Origin: Toxoplasma gondii ME49
Lineage: Eukaryota; Apicomplexa; Conoidasida; Eucoccidiorida; Sarcocystidae
DNA: 64,000 nt
Direction of reading: 5' to 3'
Assembly (NCBI RefSeq): GCF_000006565.2
Contig: NC_031468.1
Coordinates: 1,054,001 to 1,118,000, forward strand
How positions within the stretch are numbered: the stretch's first letter is position 1; each line of letters begins with the position of its first letter. Below, piece by piece: positions 35,060-47,193 of the stretch. The notes beneath the pieces are model-generated. The model was not told where the DNA came from, searched no databases, and saw only the letters and a list, made by a program, of their open reading frames with translations. Made by a program: the position numbers and the translations under genes.

Positions 35060-38000
35060 CTTTTCGAAAATAAAAAGACGCACTGAAGTGAAAAATAAGG
35101 AGACACAGAGAGAAGAGAAGGAAAGACTTAGAGAAGAAAAAAAAGAGAAGCGGAGAGGACGCGAGACACAGAGGAGAAGCGAAAATGAAAAGACAAGGGG
35201 AAGGGAGAAGAGACAGGAGAATTCTCCAAGGCAAAGCGAGGAGAACGGATGTTGTCTCTAGTAGCCACAGCTAGAAAAAGGAATAAGACAGCAACGATGT
35301 ATTGACGGCTCTAAGCTTCCACCGTGGACGAAGTCTCCAGCTGGCGACCGCCTGCATACCGTCTCTGCTTGGTGGACGAAGGATTTCGAGTTTCTCTTAA
35401 GAAGAGTGAGAAAGGCGACTGGAAGCTGCAGAGAAAGATCCACTCCTCGCGGGCCAGGAAGCGACGCTTCGTCGCAGACGCAAGTTTTGGAGATATGACC
35501 AGAGTGCGACGAGAAAGGCCGGGGAAAGAGACAAGAAGAAGAGCGGCACGACGAGCGGGGGCGAGCGAGGAACGACTGACTTTTCCGGGGAAAAGACAGT
35601 TGTGTATCCTCGAGGCGATGGACAGCTGAGAAGTGGACTTCTTCAGTCGATAGGGACGCGTGACGGCGCGCTAAGGAGAAGACCAGGTCACAGAAGAGAA
35701 GGGGGAGAAAGACGACTCAGCGAAAAGAGAAAAAAAGTGACGCTTTGGGGTTCGAAGTTGGCAGCTGAGATCGGCAGAGACGCTGGGGGTAGCTCTGCAG
35801 CGGAAACAGTAAAGCGGACGGAAAGACGAAGGTGGGAGAAGCCCATTCCTGCAGAAACTGGTGAAGAGAGCAGGAAGGAAGAGAACGGAAACAGAAAAGC
35901 GAGTGTACCACGCGTGAAACTCTCTCTTCAGCGCTGCGTCATGAAAACGTTCACGCACAAAGAAAAGGACACACGCAGAAGCTGTGTTCGTCAAGCGTAT
36001 GCACACCGGAGAGAAAGCTAGAAAGCGAAACCGCTGGACGTCAGGAAACGGGGCGCGAGACAAATTGTGGAGTCAAAGACAAATCCCGAGGTTCAACAAG
36101 CTAAACAGGAACAGCGGGGGTCCGCGTGGCGAAGAAAAGTCGAACTGGAAACGAAGCGATTCAAGACACCAGTCCATCTGACTGCGTCGGAGGCCAAGTT
36201 CACGCAGGCTGTCTCGAAGCTCGCGTAAAACTGGCTGCAGACGAAGAAAAGTGGAACTGTGATGGTCGAAAATCCCCGATCCTCAGACGTTTTCGAAAGG
36301 GAAAGGTCCTGCGTTGGAAGGCAAAACCGTGCGACTTGAGGTGATTCCACTTCGGTGGGTGGTGCAGTTCCACGCGCTAAAAATTTGGACTAGGTCTTTC
36401 ACTCGAACCCCCACGTTGTTTTTTCTCTGGGAAGAATGAGAAGAAACGCCAGGTTGCACTTACCGGAGCACCAAGCGCATCTGTGTAGAGAGAGGACTGA
36501 AGCTGGACGCTCCACGTTACCGACAGGGTTCGTAGGTTTCCACTTGCTGTTCTTGATAATTATTGCAGAAATGGAACCAATGGAACGCCATTAACATAAC
36601 AAAGGTAACCGGGGCAATCTGGGGTCAAAAACGCGTTGCGTACACACGCCAGAAAAGTCTTACCAATAATCCTACTCCATCAGTGTGTGTTCTAGAGGAG
36701 GAACGCCGAAGTGCGTATATAAAGCCAGTGGAGGGCCTCTGGTCTGAAGCAATCGTCACGGCGGCGGAGCCTACATCTCAGCAAAAGTACAGTTTCTATG
36801 CACACCTGAGTTACCAGATGGACGCTAGATCATGGAGAATCCAGTGTGTACGCGGCCACGCTGCAAACGAATTTGGTACCCGAAGACGTGCTTCCTGCGA
36901 AGAGATATAGGGAGGAGTGGAGGTTTTCTGTCTTCGGTAGGTTTTCAGGTTTTGCATGGCGGTTTTGTCAGCACACAGATGCCTGTGTAGATAAGCAGCT
37001 GGACGATCGAAATGTGCCGTTTGTGCCTATCCACTTGAACTGCAATTTCACTTTTTCATGCCCTCCACCTGCCTCTAAGGTGTCGAGCAGATTAGACGGT
37101 GGGGCGCAAGCAGTCTGTGTCTGCAAATCGTCCAAGTCTCTCGAGATGTTTTCAAGAGATAAAAAACTCGCGAGTCGGCTCGACTGCAAGAACCTTTTTC
37201 TTTCCCCGGCCTCCTGTTCGTTCCACAGCTGTGTTCAGCGCCGGGGCAAAGGTAGCTTTGAGCTCGCAAGAGCACACCTTCGCGATTGCCTACGTACGTT
37301 TCCCCGTAGTTTACGGCCACCCCACGCCTCATTCTGTCCTTGTAGCGGGACAGGCGCTGGCAATCCTTTTCTGGCCGACACAGAAGAAATTCCGCGCCGA
37401 GCTTGAAACACACCACAAGACTCGCGAGACAGACACAGAAGGTTTCCGTACTCGCCTGTTCAGGCGAGAGAAAGTACGCGATGCGTTCGAATCAAATTGG
37501 CAAGTTTAGTGCTGAAGAGTTATTGACGCATAAACCAGTCTCCATCATGAATTCCGTCAATCTCCAGCCGTGAAACACACAACTCGTCCCAGTGGACACT
37601 GGCCATGTCGCCGTTCTCAAGCCGCGCATACCACGGAAAAACCAATTGGATGCTACGTGTGGTATCAAACACCCGAGATTAAGCTCATCTGTCTCGGAAC
37701 ACGGAAGGGGTGACAGCTCAGCTTGCTCCTGTGTGGGAGGTCACCATCTTTTTGGAACTTACTATGTCGGTCGAAGTGGGCACTAACCACGCAGGCGTTT
37801 CTTCCGAGACATACAGAAAAGTGCCGAGTTCGCAGTTCCAGAACAGGAAAAAAAGGAAGCGATGAAAGGTGGATGCAACTGCCTCGTCACCACGATGGGT
37901 CCGCCAGCAGCGGTCGGTTCCACAGAAAAACCCCTCAGGAAGTCAAACATGTCTACAGTGTCGAAGGCAGAAAAGTGCTGTCTCCGCTTCCCTATCAGTT

Positions 38001-38484
38001 GTTCCAGTAGTGCGTACCAGAGGGAAATATATGCTTCAGATCTACGCGAATTCGGGGCGGGCGTCTTCCACGAACATTTGACAGCAAAGAGGGGAAACTG
38101 GAACGACCACCAACGGTGAACTTTTAGCGTTTCTAGCGTTTCGTGGTGTTACCTTTATCCGCTGTGCGCCTCGCAGCCAGCAACTGAGAGTAGAATCTTG
38201 TGCAGAACGTGTGAGTCCCGCAAAACTCCGCGTTTTTTTACTTCAACCCCAGGATAATGTGCCGCTTTTGAGTCGCGTTATGGAACTTAGTCGGTATCTC
38301 GTCGATGTCGCCTTCCATTTTTCGCAGAACAATAGCTAATCCCTTTTCTTCCGCACCTCCTATTTGAGTGCACGAAGTCGCGGGAATTCGATTCGCGTTC
38401 ACCTCCACGAAACGTGGGCAGCGTGCTTCTTCTTTTGCCTCGAGTTTCTGACTAGGTCACCCATATTTCCTCCGCTCTGCAGAG
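35060..38484. other. NMT 5' flank and spacer, no gene seen
   Basis: The first 1.3 kb should hold the NMT leader and promoter and is purine-rich close to the gene (35090-35240). From about 36.3 kb the sequence becomes unique, of balanced composition and free of microsatellites. Open frames up to about 186 codons (36846-37406, plus) show no signal peptide, motif or credible splice partners, so I call nothing. Confidence 0.5.
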
Positions 38485-39735
38485 TTAGCTTTCTTGTGTG
38501 GCGGTCGTTTCTGCGGGTGGTCCGCTTAGCGCTGCAGACCGGTACTGCTCGAAGACGGGCCACAAGGTCTTTACATCGTTTTGCGTTCCTTGACACTTTC
38601 TCACACTTTCTTGGATGGAAAGGACTGCAGCGGCAGCTTGGCTGTCCCCGCTCTCCGTGGCGGCCTTTGCAGCTTCCAGAAAGCGGTGAGCCGCGTAGAG
38701 GATCCACCCGCTGACGCTGATGCTGCAGAAGCGAACTTTGGTCTCTTTCGAGGGGAAAACTTTTTGCAGCTTGGCCGAGTATGCTGTGAATGTGAGGTGG
38801 TCGCAGTCAACGAGTTTCTCGTCCACAGTTTCTTCTTCGAGGTGGAGAGCTGTTCGCACAAGCGCGTTCGCCAGCGTCCACCTTGCCTGCTCCATCGAAG
38901 CCACATACATGTCCTCCGGTTCGTTTTCGTGTCCCTTGGAGTTCGCAGCCAGAACCCAGAAGCGAAACATTCGAACGTCCAGGCCTGGTAACTCCTTTGC
39001 TACGGTTGCGAAAAGGGCGCTGAACGCAGGCAGTGCCTCCTGGCTGTTCTGCCTCAGAAGTTCGCGCAAGTCGACACTTTCTCGTAGAATCTGAACCGCT
39101 GCCGCGAGTCTCGCGGGGTCACTCCCCTCTCCTCCGGATCGGTTCACGGCTTCCCGCAGACACCACATGATGATCGTTTCTGCGGCTTGTTCCACCTGCG
39201 GGAATTTGCTGATTTGCTTGATCGGTACCTTCGTGCTATCTGCCCGCAGCTGCAGCCAGGGGGCCGGCTGAAGCACCGGTGCGCGAACCCTCTCAGTTCC
39301 CGACAGCCCCTCCGCTGGTGGAAACAAAGAGACTTGTGGAGTCGCTTCGTACATACCCACGGTGCTGTAGGACCGCAAATCCGCCAAAGGTGGATTCGTG
39401 CGCGGAGGCGACACGCTCAGCTGCCAGTACTGGTGACTTCCGACCGGCGGGCTAGACCAGAACGGATCCGGCCCGCGAAACGCTTCACATCGTTGCCCGA
39501 ACTGGGGATTGGTACTCGGGGGAATTCGTAGGCCAGTTCCTGCTGCCAGTTCCGACCGGCTCATGTACTCTGCTTCTTGCGGGGCTGCGTTGCCTGCTGC
39601 GTCGGAGGGTGACGGGGTGAGGCAAACGAGGAGAGTTACGAGGGTAAGGAGTGAGCGAACAAGAACGCGTGAGAAAAAACCAGAACGCGGGACATAAACG
39701 TGTGCATCCAAAGGCTGGGAGGACGAGCCCGCCAT
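38485..39735 (-). CDS. Intronless secretory protein of unknown function
   Basis: Single-exon frame, 416 residues from the ATG at 39735. I chose that ATG because its context (GGCAAAATGG) fits the preferred start of Toxoplasma-type genes perfectly. An in-frame ATG 51 codons upstream has a weak context. Residues 1-24 are hydrophilic, about 25-43 are hydrophobic (VLVRSLLTLVTLLVCL), then PSDAAGN. This looks like a signal peptide with a long n-region, or a signal anchor. Residues 50-170 are Pro/Ser-rich. From about 180 to 395 the protein is predicted to be largely alpha-helical, with few cysteines. There is no C-terminal hydrophobic segment, so no GPI signal. I recognise no domain. The position in a microsatellite-free block beside another secretory gene suggests a lineage-specific secreted factor (inference). 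Confidence 0.75.
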   Translation of the reverse strand: MAGSSSQPLDAHVYVPRSGFFSRVLVRSLLTLVTLLVCLTPSPSDAAGNAAPQEAEYMSRSELAAGTGLRIPPSTNPQFGQRCEAFRGPDPFWSSPPVGSHQYWQLSVSPPRTNPPLADLRSYSTVGMYEATPQVSLFPPAEGLSGTERVRAPVLQPAPWLQLRADSTKVPIKQISKFPQVEQAAETIIMWCLREAVNRSGGEGSDPARLAAAVQILRESVDLRELLRQNSQEALPAFSALFATVAKELPGLDVRMFRFWVLAANSKGHENEPEDMYVASMEQARWTLANALVRTALHLEEETVDEKLVDCDHLTFTAYSAKLQKVFPSKETKVRFCSISVSGWILYAAHRFLEAAKAATESGDSQAAAAVLSIQESVRKCQGTQNDVKTLWPVFEQYRSAALSGPPAETTATQES

Positions 39736-42700
39736 TTTGCCAGAAGTTTGGCGGAAACAGTGGGGATGTACGCGGAAGGCATAAAGGGCGCCCAGAAAAC
39801 ACGCCCACGGGAAAATCAACGGGGGTTCAGACCAAACTGACGCCGTCGTTTCTCCACGAATGAAAAAATAGATTGCACATTCGCTCAAGGGACGCTACAC
39901 TCGACGGCAGAAGCGTGGGACAGCAAAAGAGACCGAGAGGGCTGTTTACCTAGACGAGACAAAGTGCTACCCCAGGAAAAGTCCGTGTCTTTCAGAGAAG
40001 GGGGGGGCAAGGGCCACTGAGAAGGCATAGTGACTAACGCCGAGAAAACGGCTCATTGACTTTTCGCCACGGAAAACTAGAATGCTGCACATGCTAAGAG
40101 GTCACTGAATCGCAGAGAGGATCAGAAACACAGAGATGACCAGAAATGGCAAAAACGCTTATCGCGTACCCGGCAACGGCTTCAGTGAACCGCGGCCGTG
40201 GTCGCGTTCCAGTGAAGTGTCCCAGTCAAAGGACTACCGGAACTCACTGGTTCCTCGTCAGATAGCGAAGTGATTACGGTACAAAATTGATTTGACGTCG
40301 ATTCTCTTCGCGCAACGGCTCACTCTTTTGCCGGAAAACGTTCCCCTAAACGTGGAGTGTCTAGCTAGCTGGCGGTTCCGGTTTAGGGGCACGTCAGACT
40401 CTCAGTTGCTTGTTGAGCAAAGAAGAATGTCCCGATGATCGCGAAGAGACAGAAACAGTCCTTGACAACACAGAGGCGCATTTGAGACAAGAAACAACAC
40501 CCTCTCCAATCGTGGTTTCCCGGATCCCCGCACAAGACATCTCGTTCTTGCCGTCGGCACCACGTTGCGCGAACCCTGATACCCCAGTGCACGTTGTAAC
40601 CACAGTGCAAGCCATCAAATGCATTTCTGGAAAAGGCCATTTATCCTGAGCAGTATAAAGTGCTTAAAGTGCTTCATGCAGTGCCTCTTGTGAACACGAA
40701 ACTGGACAGGAAGACAGCGTAAGGGATAGAGGTTGTCGGTAGCACAACTCTGTAAAGGGGAACCGCACATTGCCTCATACGTGACCTGTGGACTTATACC
40801 GCCTTTCATGTTTATTTCTGTTAGCGCATTCGAATGATCCACCGTCATCTCAAGTGGAATGCACCATGATAGAGGCAACGGTACGAATTACCATTCTGAC
40901 CTTGGGATAGGGTCTAGGAGGCCGGTTCAGTGTCAGCTGTTAATTCGGTTTTTGTTCCGTAACATGTGCGCTTTTTCTCTTTAAAGTTTTGGTCCAACAC
41001 CATCAGTTCACCGGTCTTCTCCAGTGTATGGAAGCGAACTCCTGCCGAATCGAGAATCGCCAAAATTAAACAGTTCAAGACTTCAGTTTTCGTTGATGAA
41101 TGCGCCAGACGGCAGAGTACTCAAGTGCATGTCATGGTTGTCGGAACCAGCTTATACGGAAATGCTGATTGTTTAGTGTCCGTGCCATGGGGACAAATGC
41201 GTGGGTGAAGTGATACGGTTGCCATATTTCTCTTTCGCCAAAGTACCACACTCACCAGCGTGTCACTAGGAGGCCGTTACTTATGGTCACTTTACGTGTG
41301 AGGTTGACAGATGTCGATTATCCCTGATTCCAAGAACAGAATGAACGACAGGCGTTGAGCACACGGAGCCTGAAAGGATCACAGTGAAACCTCCGTGAAT
41401 GGTGTGACGCAAGCAAGCCGAATTTAGGGGACAGGAGACGATAATCAACAACAGGCAGAGAGTCTGCTCCAAGGTCAATATCGGTCGTTTCCTGCAGAGA
41501 GACACCACTTTCGCCGTGCGACTGTTATGAGAATACAAGGCGACGTTAATTGCGGTATCTAGACCTGTCGGGTTGCTAGGACCATTTACATGTAGGTAGG
41601 GGATATGTAATTTTATTCTTATACAAGCCATTTTACTATGTGGCAGGCGAAAACGCTGTAAGAAGGATATTCTTGACTACGGGCAGACACACCCGTCGCG
41701 CGTTCCCCACGATATATTCCGGTGGTCTGGTGGACGGGGGGTACCACATAAATAAAAGTCCGCTTCACTCTGTCGGTCATGTCTGCCTGTGACGCCAGGC
41801 TCGTCTTTATCTTGTAAAGAATTCCCTAGAGAGGATACAGCCACTGCTTTTACGAACGCCGGAGTGGAAAGCCCTCCCTTAGGCGTCGTGGACCATTTAA
41901 GCAAAACTCAGAGACCTAAGGAAATACCGACTTTGTCGGTTCCACCCTTCTGCCACGCTGTCCTTGCATGCCGTTGCAACGATTCGTCATTCATCTTTCT
42001 TGTGAAACTGTCGCTTTCGAGACGAGTGCACTTCGACTACCTGTCTTTTCAGCTGAGTATTGAAGAAGCCCTCCACAGGAGATGTAGATGGTGGCGGCAC
42101 GTTTTGAATCAGTACGTTGCGCTGCAGGAAAACAGGCGTACTATCGATTACTTTTACATCGTCACAGTAGCAAACAAGGTCCCGCTGTCCGTCGTCGCAA
42201 GCAAACAACTAATACACTGGGGGTCTGTGTCTTTGCTGACTGAAACAGTGAAGAGGCATCTTTGAGGATTGTGTTCGCTACTAATAGTATTTGACTGCTA
42301 TCGCCGGCGTACCTTACGACCGTTAAATAGTTTAGAGATAGAATGCAACGCGGATCATCGTCCGCACTTTTTCGACAAAATGTAAGTATAATATCCTAAA
42401 TGGTCGCACCTCCAAGACGGCCCATTACGCTCTCATTTACTGATCAAGATGCAGTGAGAGGAACGATGGCTCTCCGTGAGATGTAATACGTGAGCTAGTT
42501 AGAACGTCTGCGGACAATTTGTTCTCTGTCTACCATCTCAAACTGTGTAGATATATACAACAGAACCGTGTGCGAGGAAGAACCGAGTCGTATGGACGTG
42601 CTCTGGCTCCCTCTGCTGCTGGCAAAACTATCTTCATGCTGAGTCCGCAATCAGAGGTTCTCTTTTGCGTAGTGGCACGACACTAGAGGGCCTTTTCAGT

Positions 42701-45700
42701 TTCACGTCAGTGGATCACCTCAGTCTTCTGTTGAGCACTGGGCGGTGAGAGTTCCCTAGAGAGTATTTTTCAATACAGAACTTGACATGATAACGCAGAG
42801 ATAGTGATTGAGAGACAGCAGACAGCCTGTGGCGAAATTCATCCGGTAATCGTTGCCGGCATAGAGATGGGAAGCAGTCGTATCGCGGGGAAGGTAGGTA
42901 AGTCTTAACGAAACACCGGGAGCATGTGCGGCTGCCCAGGACAGTCCGCCAACAGTCTTTGGCTTTTTTGTTTTGTCACACTTGCGGACTGAAGGTTTTG
43001 AATCAGCTGATTCACCACGCCCCGCGGCGGGAGTCAGGTTGTTTACACTGCTAACGCACTTCCAGTCGATGTTGAAATGTACAGAAGCAGTGTACCAGCT
43101 CTTGAGAGAGTCTCGTTCTACTGGCAAACACACTGAAAGTGGCCCGTGGACTTAAGTAGACGAATCAGAGGCGCTTGATATTACTGTTCCAGTCCGTAAA
43201 ACTTCGGGACTTCATAAAGTGACAGAGTACGCCTGCCCGCATCCGGCGTTCACTCTTCCAGGCGGCCATCTCGCGTGACAACCGAGCACAATCAAGAGAG
43301 GGGAGGCAAGCTCCACGCACAGCCGCATATGCTTCTGTTCTTGAATCCCCTCAGGCCCAGAACGCACTTCGTCACGGCTTTATTATTTTTTAAACACCAA
43401 GTGCACCGTCGCTGCTTGGTACTTTTCCTGGGTTCCACAGACTTTTATGCTTCGTGCACACGTCGGGGTGTGTGTGCCCTGCAGTACTGTTACACTGCGA
43501 GCTTCTGTTGTCTCAAGTCGTCAGGAACTTGACACGCATTGCTAGATTTACGAACTTGTGTATAAACGACGGAAAGATACGACGACTTTATATCGGGTGG
43601 TTCAGAATATCAAACCTACGCGGCTGTGCATAAACGAGTGAAGCATTAGAGGAACGTCTACCCACGAATACACAGGCATCTAGGGTGCATTCATCCATCA
43701 CAAGTTCGGCCTAGACTCATGCCATGAAAACCACGTGACTTCTCGCACTGGGAAATCATACTAGTGGCGAGAAGGAAGTCAGTTTCAGGCGCCGAGAAGT
43801 TTCCACCACGTACTTTTTCTGAGGACCTCCCCGGTTGCATCCTCACTAGCCTTCTACTTACCGGCTTCGTCTCATGACAGCTTTCGCCCCCCCGGCTGCA
43901 ACCAGTGCAGTTCCTGCGCTCTGTCGAGCGTCCGTTTTCGAAGGGCGGCATTCCTCTGAAAACTGGGGACTCCCTGCTCGGCTCGAAGTGACAATCGGTA
44001 GCGTTATGGACCACTTCCGAACTTTTACACTAGAGCTAGTCGTATGACTAGTCGTACTTACTAATAACGACCTTCTTCTTACGTCTGTGACACCGAGACA
44101 GAGGGGAGAAACGCGACTAGCGAGAGTAAAGGCTCGTAGGGGCTCTTTCCGACAATGACACGAAGAGCTGCAGTCGACATTACACGGACAACTCTCCCTT
44201 TCTTGAGCCCCGGCCAGTTGAGCATTAACGTATAAGTTAAACTCTCTAAACATGAATACTTGCAGTTGTTTGCTTGCAATCCTGCCCGAAACTGTACTGC
44301 CGTGCTTCGCTCCCCTGCGCTGTGATCTGGCTGTCGGGATCCTGCAGCGGGTCAAAAAAGAAAATCTACCCAGCTCTTGAGCGTAGATGTTGGCGATTCC
44401 TGATGCGCTCAGATTTCGTCGGTTTGGGCTGTTAACGGCGCGTTTCGACACCTTTTCTATGTTGTTAGCTCCACTCTTTTATAGTGGGAATTCGTACAAG
44501 CTAGCATGCTCCGACTCGCTGTAGAAGGAGCGAAGACCCGACCACCACTGCGTGAGGTTGAGGTGCCCGGAGAGCGAACCCCACTTTGACACAAACTCAC
44601 TCGACGGCTGGTTGTGCTTGCCAACTCGCAAAGCGTCCAGGCACTTCGTGAGTCACTAACTGGACATCTATAAGAACATACAGGTCGCTTTGGGACTGTC
44701 ACTCGTCACAAGAAGCGGCTAGGTCCTAAATCTCCGGACGGCGTTGCGGGCCTCGAAGTGGCGGAAGCCAGTGCAGGGGGAGTGTGCCGGCTCGGGGTTT
44801 TCAGGGGAGACAGTTGTTCCTCGCGGCTCGGGAGAGGCAGCGGTGCCGGACTTTCGGCCCTTTGAGAAAAGCCGCGACCCAGAAGTCACGCGACGACTAA
44901 ACTTTCCACTTCCCCAGAGGTTTCGTTTTCTCTCCATTCTTTTCCTCACACTTAATTTCTATTTAATCTCTTGTTGCCCATCTCGCGGTGTTTCCTCCCC
45001 CGAACGCACACTCCGGACTCTTCGCTCGCGAAACGGCTAGCTGACGTGCGCTCGTGGAGAAGGTTGACCCGACCCCGCAGGCGTCCCCCTTGTTCGCCCG
45101 GTCCGTGTCCATCCCGCGAGTTTCTCTTCTAGATGTGGCGCCTCTTTCCACAGGTTGTTGAAACTGTAGCTGCCGAAACTCCCGACGAAATCACCTCCTG
45201 ACCGCAACGTGGTCAACGCATTGCATGTGTACATACACACGAGCCCCTTTGGCGTAACGCAGCGTATGCTGGCGGAGCCGGTTCTTTGACAGTTAGTAGA
45301 AGGTATCTGCCTTTGATTTTCCCGCGAACAATTTCGTTGCCGCCTCATCTCAGTTGTGTGTTCTTCCTCCCACGAGACCATTCCACCCGCGAACGTGGTG
45401 AAATTGGTGTGTGCGTCGGCATTTTCGTGATAGCGACCGCGCCGCCGAGGCACGGACGACGAACCGCTCGAGTAGTTCAGATCTCCCCTTTTCGGCGACG
45501 AGAGCCATCTGCGTTTCTTCTCCCAAACCGTATTCCAGGCGCGTTTCCCGCTGGTTCTCTGAACCCCGGCATCACGAGAACTTAACGGGCACTTCGACAT
45601 TTTCAGCCCTCTGTCGGGGCTTGGACCCAGAGTTCCGTGAGGCGCAAGTGCTGCAGGTCCTCCGGGTGGATTTTTCCGCGATCTGCGCACATTGGTCCAC

Positions 45701-45876
45701 ACGATTTCCACCCTTGTCGTTTCTGCGTTTGCATCTGATGACTTTCGACCCTGTGCGCCATCGAAGAACGTGCACGGCTACCCGAGCAAGCTGTTGAGAC
45801 TCCCCGAGAACCTCGTTGTTCGGTAAAAACGTACCAAGTATCTCAACCCACTTGCTGCCGCACTAGTTTCCCCAAC
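39736..45876. other. 6-kb region without a supported gene
   Basis: Unique, moderately AT-rich sequence without microsatellites. The longest open frames (41789-42265 plus, 158 codons; 43858-44451 minus, 197 codons; 45037-45711 minus, 224 codons) overlap other frames and lack signal peptides, conserved motifs or partner exons. The last 800 bases are GC-rich and probably include the promoter and leader of the PAN gene. I could not recognise organellar insertions or transposon ends by eye. Confidence 0.45.
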
Positions 45877-47193
45877 ATGATTGCAGGTTCCCTCCCAACT
45901 GTGCCTGTGGCCAGGCGGCCAAGGCGCCTCTTTATTCTGGCCGTCGTTACTTCGCTGTTGTGGCAAACTGTGCATCAGAACCGCCTCTCGCTCCTGCAAT
46001 TCGCCGCTGCCATCGCCCCCACCCACGGCACCCGCACGCATCTCAGCGGCGCCGCAGCGCCACAGCCGTTGCACCGCAGTCACCACGCTGGACGCACATC
46101 TACAGAATCTGCAGTTTCAGAGAAGATTGCACCTGTAGGCGGGTCCGAGAAGGCAGCGTCACCACTCTTGGGAGCAGAGAAGAGTGTAGATCCTCTGGTC
46201 GCGGTTTCCTTTGCCTCGACCCGCGCGTCGGTGAGCGCGAGCGCGACGATGGAGTTCCGCTGCTATCGATACCAGAAAGGTTCGGGTGCAACCACAGTGG
46301 AGACTCGCGAAGACATTGTGGCGGAAGAAGACTGTCAGCGGGCGTGTCGGACTCGAAAAGAGTGTACGCATGCAGAGTTGAACAAGGCGCAGCGGAAGTG
46401 CCACCTGAAGACGGGATATTTCGACATCGTTGACGGAGACACCGACACAGTGACCGTGCCGCGAAGTTGCTCGAGTTCGTGCTTCTCAAAGAACACGCAC
46501 GCAAGCATACAGGAGATTCTCAGTCCGAAAGAGATGTACAGCCCCTTCGACTGCCTCATCTGGTGCACCACGCAGCCCCAGTGCAAGTACTGGGACTACA
46601 ACATTCTCAACAGCAAGTGCTACTTGAAGCCGGAAGCCGGTTTGAACGCGAAAAAGGAAATGACGGGCTCTGTCTTCGGCTCCAGTGAGTGGTGTCCGGA
46701 CGACGACGCCGGCGACTCGTCCGTGGCGCAAGGCTGGAACAAGTCGGGGTCCTGCATGCACCCGCAGAACAGCAAGGCAAGTGGCACCCCCTTGAAGGAA
46801 CTCGCCAACACAAGCAACGCCGACTTGTGTCAGAAACACTGCAAGAAGATGCCGAGCTGCAGATACTTCACCTTCGACCGGAACAGCAAGTTCTGCAGTC
46901 TGCTCAACGGCAGCAGGGTCGAAGTGACCGAGGCCCAAGGTTTCGTCTCGGGGCCGCGATCCTGCAATCAAAGCTGCTTCCTGGAGGGACAAAAGTATCA
47001 AAGGGGAGAAATGTCTTCCGAGAAGGTGTACAGCGCCCTCGACTGCCAGGTCTTGTGCCAGACCACGGAGGCCTGCGAATACTTCTCCTTCACGAAAACA
47101 TCCAGGCTGTGCCAGCTCTTCAACAGCGACGCCAAGTCCACAGAACTCGCGACCTCCGGCACGACTTCTGGCCCCAAGGACTGGTGCTCGTAA
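45877..47193 (+). CDS. Secreted PAN/Apple-domain protein, four modules
   Basis: Single exon, 438 residues. An N-terminal hydrophobic stretch (LFILAVVTSLLW, 18-29) serves as signal peptide, followed by a low-complexity, possibly cleaved region to about 125. Four cysteine-rich PAN/Apple modules follow: about 129-198, 202-273, 303-363 and 367-437. Each has the family pattern of a DC..xC helix and a CxY/W..F strand. PAN/Apple modules mediate protein or carbohydrate binding; in coccidia they occur in microneme adhesins such as MIC4 that are secreted during invasion. Modules 1-2 and 3-4 share the junction PRSCxxSCF, and modules 2 and 4 both end in WC, so the protein arose by duplication of a two-module unit. 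There is no transmembrane or GPI segment, so it would need a partner to stay on the surface. Microneme targeting is inference. Confidence 0.92.
   Translation: MIAGSLPTVPVARRPRRLFILAVVTSLLWQTVHQNRLSLLQFAAAIAPTHGTRTHLSGAAAPQPLHRSHHAGRTSTESAVSEKIAPVGGSEKAASPLLGAEKSVDPLVAVSFASTRASVSASATMEFRCYRYQKGSGATTVETREDIVAEEDCQRACRTRKECTHAELNKAQRKCHLKTGYFDIVDGDTDTVTVPRSCSSSCFSKNTHASIQEILSPKEMYSPFDCLIWCTTQPQCKYWDYNILNSKCYLKPEAGLNAKKEMTGSVFGSSEWCPDDDAGDSSVAQGWNKSGSCMHPQNSKASGTPLKELANTSNADLCQKHCKKMPSCRYFTFDRNSKFCSLLNGSRVEVTEAQGFVSGPRSCNQSCFLEGQKYQRGEMSSEKVYSALDCQVLCQTTEACEYFSFTKTSRLCQLFNSDAKSTELATSGTTSGPKDWCS

Noticed and set aside
45037..45711. 224-codon minus-strand frame upstream of the PAN gene
   Set aside because: No signal peptide, motif or good start context; the plus strand has overlapping frames of similar length, as expected for a GC-rich promoter.
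39736..45876. Possible organellar (mitochondrial) DNA insertion
   Set aside because: Such insertions are common in these genomes, but I could not recognise cob, coxI, coxIII or rRNA fragments by eye. A BLAST against the mitochondrial genome would decide.
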